The notes beneath the pieces were generated by a model. The model saw nothing but the letters and a program-made list of their open reading frames with translations. It ran no database searches and was not told the DNA's origin. From contig CAJKDR010000039.1 of assembly GCA_905198755.1 (NCBI GenBank), positions 1-9,167 of the forward strand: a stretch of DNA of 9,167 nt, given 5' to 3'. Below are positions 1-6,370 of this stretch, piece after piece; positions within the stretch are counted from its first letter, which is position 1, and each line of letters opens with the position of its first letter. The stretch is from an uncultured Clostridiaceae bacterium (lineage in GTDB: Bacteria; Bacillota; Clostridia; TANB77; CAG-508). The position numbers were made by a program, and so were the translations under genes.

Positions 1-993
1 AATACTAATTAAGGTTGGTAATATTGCAATATATTTATTTCTTAAAAAAATAAACATTATTGCACTTATTATAATTAATATAGATATAATGATTTTATCT
101 CTCAATGTTATTTTATTTGTTTTTAATGAATTTATTTTTTCTTTGCTTTCATTCTTTAATTGTTCAATTTCCAATTTTGTATCTTCATTAAGTTTTTTTA
201 GTACATTTATTTTGCCTTCTTCTGATTTAATTGTTTCGAGTTTAATATTTGCTGTTTTTAGAGTTTCTAGTCGTTCTTTATTATCTACTATATCTAATTT
301 TATCTTCCTTATTTCTTCTTCAATTTCAAATTGTTCGCTTTGATAAGCTTCTAATTTTTCTTTTTCAATTGAAAGTTCATTTATCCTTTTCTCTACTGTA
401 TTAATTGGCTTTTCTTTTGTATTACTTGTGCCAACTTCATCATTTAGTTTTTTCTTTAATTTTGATATTATTTTTGAATACGAATTAGTATCTTCTCCTG
501 TTCCTAATATATTTGATATTTTTTGAATTATATTGTTTTGACTCTTATCATCTAATTTAACTTCACCTTGTTTTGTTATTACTGATGTAATAAATGTTGA
601 TTCATCTAAACCTGTTTGGTCGTAAAAAAATTGGTTTCCTTTTGTTTTATCTATATTAAAATCTTTGCTTATATCCTCTAAGTTAGAATTAAAAATCTTC
701 GGATTTTTCTTTTTAAATTCTCTATAAACTTCATATTCATTTTTGTTATCTAAAACATAATTTATTTTTCCAGAAAATTCTTCATTATCCCATGGCTCTA
801 CTTTATCTATTTCTGGTATATTTCCACCATTTTTATTTTTACTAACGCCATAAAACATTCCTGTTATAAATTTTAGTAATGTTGATTTTCCCGCTTCATT
901 TTTTCCATATATGATATTGATTCCTTCTTTTAATTCAATATCTTTATCTTTTAATTTTCCAAAACCATTTATTTTTAGTTTTCTAATTTCCAT
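1..993 (-). CDS. yhaN: YhaN-like SbcC/Rad50-family ATPase, partial (C-terminus beyond the window)
   Basis: The gene reads open from the ATG at 993 to the left edge, giving 331 residues, and its C-terminal part lies outside the window. Seen in sequence: an N-terminal ABC-type ATPase lobe with Walker A GKNEAGKST at residues 30-38; a probable Q-loop around Q142 (ITKQGEV); a Lys/Glu-rich coiled coil at about 198-290; then a hydrophobic segment at 301-317, a short basic turn (RNK) and the start of a second hydrophobic segment from about 321. A membrane hairpin inside the coiled coil is, from family knowledge, typical of Bacillota YhaN-like proteins rather than of classic SbcC. The ATP-binding signature and Walker B should lie in the missing part. 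A Shine-Dalgarno AGAGGA precedes the start, 13 bp after the yhaO stop, so the two genes are cotranscribed. Inferred role: ATPase partner of the YhaO phosphoesterase in a membrane-associated DNA-processing complex. Confidence 0.85.
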   Translation of the reverse strand, partial: MEIRKLKINGFGKLKDKDIELKEGINIIYGKNEAGKSTLLKFITGMFYGVSKNKNGGNIPEIDKVEPWDNEEFSGKINYVLDNKNEYEVYREFKKKNPKIFNSNLEDISKDFNIDKTKGNQFFYDQTGLDESTFITSVITKQGEVKLDDKSQNNIIQKISNILGTGEDTNSYSKIISKLKKKLNDEVGTSNTKEKPINTVEKRINELSIEKEKLEAYQSEQFEIEEEIRKIKLDIVDNKERLETLKTANIKLETIKSEEGKINVLKKLNEDTKLEIEQLKNESKEKINSLKTNKITLRDKIIISILIIISAIMFIFLRNKYIAILPTLISI

Positions 994-1006
994 ATCATTT
1001 CCTCTT

Positions 1007-2134
1007 TTACATTGCATTTAAACCAATTTCTATTATTCTATATATTTCTTCTTTGTTTGATTCATCTGCATTTATTTGATTCAATAGCTCTTTCACATAA
1101 ATACCTCTTAAGTTATTTTCTTTAGCTATTTCTTCTAAGTTAATATGCAGTTTACTTGCATCTTTAAGTTTTATTACATGTTTATTATTTATTTGCTTTA
1201 TAATTTTATTTGAATCAATTTCAAAACTTTTTTCTCCAACAAAAATATATTCATAATATACATTTTCTTCTTTTTGAGTATCATTTATTTTTTCTATTAA
1301 TTCTTCTTCTGAATTCAGATCTGATATATCTATATCTTCTTTTTTGAATTCTGCATCATCTAATGGTATAAATTTTATTCTCACTTCTTTAGTTTCTTCA
1401 TCTATATTGCCTTCTATCATACCATGTTTTTCAAGTTCATCGAATCCCCCTGATATCATTGAGCCTGGATATATCATTTTTAAATTTTCTATATTTCTTT
1501 TATGAATATGCCCCAATGCAACATAATCAAATTTACTGTTTTTAAACGTTGTTTCTAAAATTGGATTATAATTTCCACTGCTCTTTGTACTTCCATTTAA
1601 GTCTGCATGCATTAATAATATATTTATCTTATTATTATCTAGATTGTCTGGCAATTTTACTTCTTCAGAAGAAAAATTCGTAAATCCATATCCATAAATA
1701 TTGCAATCTTCACATTCTATTTTTTCTATTTTTGATGTGAATATTTTTACATTTTCACTCCATATCCATAAATATTTATATTTTCTTCTTTAACCTCTTT
1801 TAAATCAAAAAAGATTTTTACATTACTATTCCATACATATTGTTTATAATATGAATTATTTATATATGGATCATGATTTCCTGGAGTAATAAATATTTTA
1901 GTGTTTTCTATTTTTTTGAAGCAATTATTTATATACTCAATTGTACTTTTTCTTATATATTCATGCTCATACAAGTCTCCTGCTATAAATAAGTATTCTA
2001 TTTTCTTTTATATAATTTATCATTTTATTAAAAGCATTTCTTTGCTCTAATCTTCTTTTTTCTGTTAAACCATTTTTTTCTAAAATTGTAAATGGTTTAT
2101 CAAAATGCATATCTGCTATATGTATAAATTTCAT
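1007..2134 (-). pseudogene. yhaO: YhaO-like metallophosphoesterase (SbcD/Mre11-type), disrupted by two frameshifts
   Basis: All the calcineurin-type phosphoesterase motifs are present, but in alternating frames. From the ATG at 2134 (SD GTGGAG, 6 nt spacer) the first frame gives the DxH motif (D8, H10 in IADMHFDKPF) and runs to about codon 46. The second frame (about 1993 down to 1747) gives GDLYEHEY and GNHDPY. The third (about 1762 to the TAA at 1007) gives the MHAD and GHIHK motifs and the C-terminal cap region. The first shift fits loss of one TAGAA unit near 1996-2000. The second coincides with a diverged tandem copy at 1685-1833. Undoing both (5 bp added, 71 bp removed) restores one frame of about 353 residues. 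As written, translation stops at 1971 and cannot give an active enzyme. Family knowledge: SbcD/Mre11 relatives are Mn-dependent nucleases working with an ATPase, here the downstream yhaN. Sequencing or assembly error is a real alternative to true decay. Confidence 0.85.
1685..1833 (-). repeat. Diverged tandem duplication inside yhaO (about 25 codons, out of frame)
   Basis: Two related segments follow each other on the minus strand. Copy 1 (1833-1759, 25 codons) begins WNSNVKIF and ends NINIYGYG. Copy 2 (1762-1685, 26 codons) begins WSENVKIF and ends CNIYGYG. They end on the same 18-bp sequence AATATTTATGGATATGGA (1776-1759 and 1702-1685) but differ in the middle, with about half of the residues identical. 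The copies overlap by four bases (TGGA, 1762-1759), read as Gly in one frame and Trp in the other. The 71-bp offset shifts the frame, so copy 1 runs into a TAA just past the junction. Phosphoesterases of this family are expected to have one such segment between the GNHD and MHAD motifs. Confidence 0.75.
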
Positions 2135-2174
2135 ATTTTTCTCCACTCTCTGCTTATTCTCATTTTCTTTTTTG

Positions 2175-2203
2175 ATTATATAAGGTTAATATCAAAAAGT
2201 CAA
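2175..2203 (-). promoter_or_regulatory. Sigma-A-type promoter of yhaO-yhaN
   Basis: On the minus strand TTGACT (2203-2198) and a perfect TATAAT (2180-2175) are separated by 17 bp. The expected transcription start is near 2168, leaving a leader of about 34 nt before the yhaO ATG at 2134. It lies just downstream of the terminator of the VirD4-like unit, so yhaO-yhaN is an independent transcription unit. Confidence 0.8.
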
Positions 2204-2238
2204 GCATTAAGCAAATATTTGTTCTTGTTTTTTCATAA

Positions 2239-2270
2239 AAAAATGATTAGAAAAATTTCTAATCATTTTT
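2239..2270 (-). terminator. Intrinsic terminator of the VirD4-like operon
   Basis: A perfect palindrome with 15-bp arms (AAAAATGATTAGAAA at 2239-2253 and its complement at 2256-2270) lies 7 bp beyond the VirD4-like stop codon. Read on the minus strand, the 3' arm runs into seven consecutive T (2243-2237). The innermost pairs would open to give a realistic loop, leaving a stem around TGATTAG. The T-rich flank on the other side could also support plus-strand termination, but no plus-strand gene approaches it. Confidence 0.85.
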
Positions 2271-2277
2271 ATTTTTA

Positions 2278-4300
2278 TTAATCCTCATCTTCTATTGGTC
2301 CAAATAACTCATCAAATTTTGCTTCCAATTCTTTTTGTAAATCTATTTCTTCTTGTTCTTCTTTTGATATTTGTTTTGGTTCCTCTTTTTCTTCCATATT
2401 GGGTAAAACTGGTGGTATATCACTTTCTTTTTTCTCATTATTAGCACTTACCGCTGTTTTTACTGGTTCTTTTTCCTCATCTTCAAACAAATCATCTAAA
2501 GAATCAACTTTTAAGTTTTCTACTTTATTTTTTTCTTTATCTTTTTCTGGAACATATGGATTATATGGATTGTATTTTCTCCATTCTCCTCTTTCTATTC
2601 CTTGGAATTCATTATGATTTATTGTATAACTTTGTAAGTCTTTTATTACTCTTGGTTTCTCAAAGTAATAGAATTTTCTTGTTTTAATTGGTTTTAAACC
2701 TTTTTCAAATATAATACACAAATCATTATCCATTCTTCTTAATTCATCCGGTGTCATCAAGGCTCTGGCCATTATTTGTTCTGATTGGTTGTATCCTTGT
2801 GTCCAGAAGTTATGTTTATCTCTACTCTTAGATAACTGATCTTTTGATATTGTTTTTTCTCCTAATGCCTTTGAGAAATATTCTACTGTTTTTTGTGAGT
2901 TACTTCCTAAAAATACGTGTGTATCACAGTTACCAATTATTGTTTCATATGATTTTTCATAAACAGCTTCTAATTGATCTAAGTTTTGCAATATAACACT
3001 AAATGATATTTTTCTACTTCTTGATGTAGAAATCTTTTTATCAAAGTCTGGAACTCTACCAATATTAGCAAACTCGTCTAATATAAAGTATGTAGGCATT
3101 GGTAATGCTCCTCCACTCTTATCAGCATAATTATATAATTGTTGTATCATTTGAGAGAAGAATATTGTAAGTAAGAAATCATATGCAGTATGTGTATCTG
3201 ATGAAATAACATATACCGCTGTTTTCTTTGTTCCTATTTCTTCAAAGTTTATTGTATCTGTTGATGTAAGTTCTGCTATTTCTTTTGAATCAAACTTACC
3301 AAGTTTAGATTGTAATGAAGATAAAATTGAACTATATGTTTTTTCTGGTGCTATTTCTATAGATTTATAATACATTCTAGCTGGATGATCATAAGGCAAT
3401 TGATTAATTAAATCTGTAAGAAGGTTGCTTCCTCCATTATTATTAGCTGCTCTTACTAATTCAGCACAACTTGCTAAGTTCTGTTCTTCTTCTGGCCTTG
3501 TTGCTATCAAATAATAAATTAAAGCCTTCAATAGCATTTCAGACATATCATCCCAATAAGGATCTGCCTTTCCACTATCTGTTTGTTGTCCTTTTACTAT
3601 TGTACTTGCAATAACGTCTACATCTAGTTCACTAGATATATGCATCAAAGGGTTATATCCATCACTATATTTTGGATCTACTAAATTTAATACTTTTATT
3701 TCATAACCATTTTTCTTTAAGTATCCTGCTGTTTTATCGTATAATTCACCTTTTGGATCTGTAAATACATATGAACCAAGCATTTGATATGCATTTGGGA
3801 TTGAATAAGATGCTGATTTACCAGATCCTGATCCGTCCAACAACTAAAACGTTTACGTTTCCTCTTTTATCTACTGGCAAATAATTATCTTCACCTAATA
3901 TAATTCCTTTTTTGTTACTTAATACTCTGTATTGTTCTCCTCTTTGGCTCCAATCACTTGAACCATTTTCTATTCCTGAATATTCATTTTTAGGCGCATT
4001 TTTTATAATACTAATCACTACTACTATCAAATAAGCAAAAGTAAATTTCCATAGTATTCCAATAAAACTTGAAATATAAACTGGTGAGAACGATTTTCCA
4101 AAACTTGAAAATGGTTTCATTAAATAGTACATAAATCTATCAAAAAACATACTCATTACAAATTTTCCATTAGAAGTAGATTCTGCAACAGCTGCTCCTG
4201 CAGGCATGATAAATACTATGACAAAAAATAGCCATAGTATTGCATAAATTATAAAATATTTCCTTGTTTTTTTAATTGCTCCTTCAACTTTGTAATTCAT
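2278..4300 (-). pseudogene. VirD4/TraG-type coupling ATPase, frameshifted at Walker A
   Basis: The first frame (ATG at 4300, SD AGAAGGTG with 7 nt spacer) gives two N-terminal membrane segments (about residues 15-35 and 78-99), the GSSDWSQRGEQY stretch typical of TraG/VirD4 N-termini, then NVLVVG, and runs out at 3818. The next frame resumes with SGSGKS, TDPKGELYD, Walker B ILDEFANIG and the ILQNLDQL motif, ending at a TAA at 2278. Deleting one base (plus-strand G at 3835) restores VVGGSGSGKS and one 673-residue protein: Walker A at 155-162, Walker B at 406-414, and a Glu/Lys/Pro-rich acidic tail from about 585. Family role: an inner-membrane hexameric ATPase that delivers DNA or protein substrates to a type IV secretion channel. 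It is the last gene of a three-gene unit ending at the 2239-2270 terminator. As written, the product would be a 160-residue membrane stub. Part two has no SD before its only early start, a TTG at 3843. Sequencing error is the main alternative to real inactivation. Confidence 0.88.
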
Positions 4301-4323
4301 TTGAATTCACCTTCTCTTTTGTT

Positions 4324-4635
4324 TTATCTCTCTTCTATTCTTTTAGCTTTTTTATCTTTTTTATCTTTTTCTTCTAATTTTCTTTTTAATGTTCCATCGC
4401 CTTCTAAATACCCTATTAGTCCTGTATTTTTATCAATCATAGCAATCGTTCCATTTGGGGTTTCATTCGTTACTATGCATTCTTCATCAAATTTTATTTC
4501 CATTCCTGCCAATTGATTGATTTCATTTTTAGAAGGACCATAGTTTCCTTGGTCTATAATTATACCTTTTCCATCATCTTTTAATTTCATATCTCCACAA
4601 GCAATTGCCGCGTTCGATTTTTTTGTATCACTCAT
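4324..4635 (-). CDS. Uncharacterised 103-residue protein, middle gene of the VirD4-like operon
   Basis: I do not recognise this protein. It is 103 residues, without a signal peptide or membrane segment, so probably cytosolic. Residues 1-80 are mixed polar and hydrophobic, with Gly/Asn turns that suggest a small beta-rich domain and two cysteines (C13, C53). From about residue 83 the tail is almost entirely Lys/Glu/Arg/Asp (for example EEKDKKDKKAK), predicted to be a highly charged helix or disordered. The start is supported by AAGGAG about 12 nt upstream, a slightly long spacing; this SD begins right at the stop of the preceding gene, suggesting translational coupling. The stop is 23 bp before the VirD4-like start. 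Inference only: an accessory or substrate adaptor for that ATPase, since charged tails often mediate docking. Confidence 0.75.
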   Translation of the reverse strand: MSDTKKSNAAIACGDMKLKDDGKGIIIDQGNYGPSKNEINQLAGMEIKFDEECIVTNETPNGTIAMIDKNTGLIGYLEGDGTLKRKLEEKDKKDKKAKRIEER

Positions 4636-4654
4636 TTAAGTTCAACACTCCTTC

Positions 4655-5170
4655 TTAATTTTTGTCTCTTATTTCAAATGCAAAATAAGATTTATGTGGT
4701 TTCAACTTACATTTTCCTTTTACTTCATTTGTTTTTTCATCAAAATATAATACTGGTTTGATTTCTTCTGTAGTTTCAGGATCTATAATAGATATAGGCC
4801 TCTTTAGATTTGGTGTATAATTAAATTCTTTATATTGAGTTTCATCTGAATATAAAGTATCAAATTTCACAAAAGATGGTTGTTTTGAAATTTTTATTCT
4901 GTCTTCTCCTAGTAGTCCACTGTTTACTACTACTCTTTCTTTTCCAAATGATAAAATAACTAATTGATCATTTTCTACTGATGGATTATCAATAAAATAT
5001 GTTCTCTTAGTACCTTCTCCTCTTATTTCTGACATACGATTCAATCTTTCAACCGTATATTTAGGAGAATCTTTTCTATATTCTTTTTCTGTTTCTTGTA
5101 TTCTATATATAACTGTATTTACATCCTTTGGGTCTGTTATACTAAAGTGTTTGCCTTCTAGGCTTGCCAT
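4655..5170 (-). CDS. Uncharacterised 171-residue protein, first gene of the VirD4-like operon
   Basis: I do not recognise this protein. The frame is open from an ATG at 5215, but that codon has no SD and lies only about a dozen bases from the predicted transcription start. The ATG at 5170 has AGAGGTG 7 nt upstream and is chosen, giving a 171-residue product beginning MASLEGKHFSITDPKDV. There is no signal peptide, membrane segment or cysteine. The N-terminal third is charged and probably helical (TVIYRIQETEKEYRK). The rest alternates hydrophobic strands with polar turns (QLVILSFGKERVVVNSG, RPISIIDPETTEEIKPVLYF), which suggests a beta-rich soluble domain. It leads a unit with the 103-residue gene (19 bp gap) and the VirD4-like ATPase, driven by the promoter at 5235-5263. 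A role with that ATPase is inference from context only. Confidence 0.75.
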   Translation of the reverse strand: MASLEGKHFSITDPKDVNTVIYRIQETEKEYRKDSPKYTVERLNRMSEIRGEGTKRTYFIDNPSVENDQLVILSFGKERVVVNSGLLGEDRIKISKQPSFVKFDTLYSDETQYKEFNYTPNLKRPISIIDPETTEEIKPVLYFDEKTNEVKGKCKLKPHKSYFAFEIRDKN

Positions 5171-5177
5171 ACTACTA

Positions 5178-5184
5178 CACCTCT
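5178..5184 (-). promoter_or_regulatory. Ribosome binding site that fixes the start at 5170
   Basis: AGAGGTG on the minus strand stands 7 nt before the ATG at 5170. The longer in-frame ATG at 5215 has no purine-rich SD and would begin a basic extension (KNILHHRWRKR) that looks like translated leader rather than protein. Confidence 0.7.
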
Positions 5185-5234
5185 TTCTCCATCTATGATG
5201 CAATATATTTTTCATTTGTTCATGACTAATTTTA

Positions 5235-5263
5235 ATTATACCTTATTATAAGTAAAAAGTCAA
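5235..5263 (-). promoter_or_regulatory. Sigma-A-type promoter of the VirD4-like operon
   Basis: TTGACT (5263-5258) and TATAAT (5240-5235) are separated by exactly 17 bp on the minus strand. A second TATAAT at 5250-5245 is too close to the -35 to be used with it. The predicted start near 5228 gives a leader of about 57 nt to the chosen ATG at 5170. Closeness to consensus suggests expression in vegetative cells. The first ten bases, TTGACTTTTT, are identical to those of the yhaO promoter. Confidence 0.78.
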
Positions 5264-5271
5264 CACGTTTT

Positions 5272-5283
5272 TATGTTAACATA
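5272..5283. repeat. 12-bp perfect palindrome upstream of the VirD4-like operon promoter
   Basis: TATGTTAACATA is fully self-complementary and ends 9 bp upstream of the -35 hexamer, in the 28-bp space between that promoter and the end of the J-protein gene. The position would suit a dimeric regulator, but in such AT-rich DNA a 12-bp palindrome can arise by chance. No T-tract follows, so it is not a terminator for the J-protein gene. Confidence 0.4.
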
Positions 5284-5291
5284 TTTACTCT

Positions 5292-6200
5292 TTAATACAA
5301 ATTTCTTGGATTAAAAGAAGATACCTCTTTTAATTTTGTATATATTTCTTTTTCGTCATCTGTCAATTTTTTAGGCACCATTACTTTTACTTGAGCAACA
5401 AGGTTTCCTCTTCCACCTTTTGCATCTTTATATCCTCTATTTGGAATTGTTATTTTCTCTCCGCTTTGTATTCCTTGTGGAATATATACAGAAGCTTCAT
5501 CATCAATTCCTTTCAAATTCGCCCTAGTTCCTAATGCTGCTTCCCAAGGTGTTAATAATAAATCTGTGTATAGGTCATAACCTTTTATTTTAAATTTCTC
5601 ATTGTCTTTTATATGTATATTTATAAATAAATCTCCATTTTTCCCGCCATTAATTCCTAGCTTGCCTTGTCCTAATAGTCTAATTTTTTCGTTTTCTCTG
5701 ATTCCTGCTGGGATTTTTACTTCAAACTTTTTCATTTTGCCTTCTACTGTTCTCAATGAGATTTGTTTTTTAGCTCCATAAAATCCATCTTCTATTGAAA
5801 TATCTATTGCTGTTTCTACATCTTCTCCTTTAATTGGTTGTTTTTTATTCTTTCTTTTTGAATTAGTTGATTCTATTTTATCTTCATCAGTTTCTCCAAA
5901 GAACATATTGAAAAAGTCACTAAATATTGAACCGCTTCCACGTTTGCTTTCTTCATATTTTATATTACTTTTACCAACATGATTATTCCACATTCTGTCA
6001 TATTTTCTTTTTGCTGATGCATTTGATAAAACTCTATATGCTTCATTTATATCTTTAAATTTCTCTTCTGACAAGCTATCTCCAACATTTACATCTGGAT
6101 GATATTTTTTTGCATTTTCTCTGTAAGCTATTTTTATGTCATCTAATGAAACTCTACTACTCTTTAGTCCTAATATCTTATAATAATCTTTAAAAATCAT
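5292..6200 (-). CDS. DnaJ-family co-chaperone, class B (CbpA-like, no zinc finger)
   Basis: A 302-residue J-domain protein that would stimulate the ATPase of DnaK (Hsp70) and deliver unfolded clients to it in the cytoplasm. The J domain spans about residues 5-70 with the essential HPD at 34-36 (KKYHPDVN). A short Gly/Phe-type linker follows (GSGSIFSDFFNMFFG, 88-102), then a Lys-rich stretch. The two beta-sandwich C-terminal substrate-binding domains lie at about 125-280, recognisable from GDLFINIHIKDNEKF and TPWEAALG. The CxxCxGxG zinc-finger repeats of true DnaJ are absent, so this is a class B (CbpA-like) protein rather than the dnaJ of a grpE-dnaK-dnaJ operon, and none of those genes is adjacent. 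The start at 6200 has GGAGG 7 nt upstream. It is monocistronic behind its own promoter (6231-6259), and no clear terminator separates it from the next promoter. Confidence 0.9.
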   Translation of the reverse strand: MIFKDYYKILGLKSSRVSLDDIKIAYRENAKKYHPDVNVGDSLSEEKFKDINEAYRVLSNASAKRKYDRMWNNHVGKSNIKYEESKRGSGSIFSDFFNMFFGETDEDKIESTNSKRKNKKQPIKGEDVETAIDISIEDGFYGAKKQISLRTVEGKMKKFEVKIPAGIRENEKIRLLGQGKLGINGGKNGDLFINIHIKDNEKFKIKGYDLYTDLLLTPWEAALGTRANLKGIDDEASVYIPQGIQSGEKITIPNRGYKDAKGGRGNLVAQVKVMVPKKLTDDEKEIYTKLKEVSSFNPRNLY

Positions 6201-6230
6201 TTTTTAGCCTCCATTTTTCATGGTGGGTTA

Positions 6231-6259
6231 ATTATATCAAGATTTTATGTAATTTTCAA
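6231..6259 (-). promoter_or_regulatory. Extended -10 promoter of the J-protein gene
   Basis: TTGAAA (6259-6254), a 17-bp spacer and TATAAT (6236-6231) are present on the minus strand. The -10 is preceded by TG plus one base (TGATATAAT), an extended -10 element. The predicted start near 6224 gives a leader of about 24 nt. Within it CCATGAAAAATGG (6223-6211) can form a weak 4-bp hairpin whose 3' arm overlaps the first bases of the SD. No CIRCE-type heat-shock operator is visible. Confidence 0.75.
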
Positions 6260-6295
6260 TAGATTTAACATAAAAAATGAAATTGCTTTCAAAGG

Positions 6296-6369
6296 TGTCA
6301 ATGGGGACGGAGTTTTTTGACAACCTTTTTTCTTTAATTAGTTGTCAAAAAACTCCGTCCCCATTGACA
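6296..6369. repeat. 74-bp perfect hairpin element (29-bp inverted repeats, 16-nt loop), MITE/REP-like
   Basis: The arms at 6296-6324 and 6341-6369 are exact reverse complements over 29 bp, starting TGTCAATGGGGACGGAG and enclosing a 16-nt AT-rich loop. The G+C-rich core GGGGACGGAG is quite unlike the surrounding AT-rich DNA. Each arm also begins TGTCAA and ends in TTGACA plus AC, so each could form its own small hairpin. The element starts one base after the ddl stop codon. No T-tract follows on the minus strand, so it is not a standard terminator, although it could block 3' exonucleases on the murF-ddl mRNA. From memory, GGGGACGG-type inverted repeats recur in Bacillota genomes beside IS200-like or RAYT transposases. 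That link is not shown here: no transposase gene and no clear target-site duplication are visible. Confidence 0.8.
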
Positions 6370-6370
6370 T

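Noticed and set aside
89..343. A plus-strand open frame of 84 codons, and similar plus-strand frames at 2399-2617, 4301-4516, 6480-6674, 6829-7026 and 8383-8583
   Set aside because: Each lies antisense to a well-supported minus-strand gene, is rich in Phe/Leu/Ser as expected from the complement of Lys/Glu-rich coding DNA, and matches no recognisable family.
2278..3843. The C-terminal VirD4 part as a separate gene starting at the TTG at 3843
   Set aside because: No Shine-Dalgarno precedes it, the start would split the Walker A motif, and a one-base correction joins it perfectly to the upstream frame.
4655..5215. The longer start at 5215 for the first gene of the VirD4-like operon
   Set aside because: It has no ribosome binding site and sits almost at the predicted transcription start; the ATG at 5170 has AGAGGTG at good spacing.
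5292..6200. Canonical zinc-finger DnaJ
   Set aside because: There is no CxxCxGxG repeat, and the protein is too short for class A DnaJ; neighbouring dnaK and grpE are absent.
6296..6369. The 74-bp hairpin as a classical Rho-independent terminator for murF-ddl
   Set aside because: On the minus strand the stem is followed by CCTTTGAAAGC and not by a T-tract, and a 29-bp stem is much longer than usual terminators.
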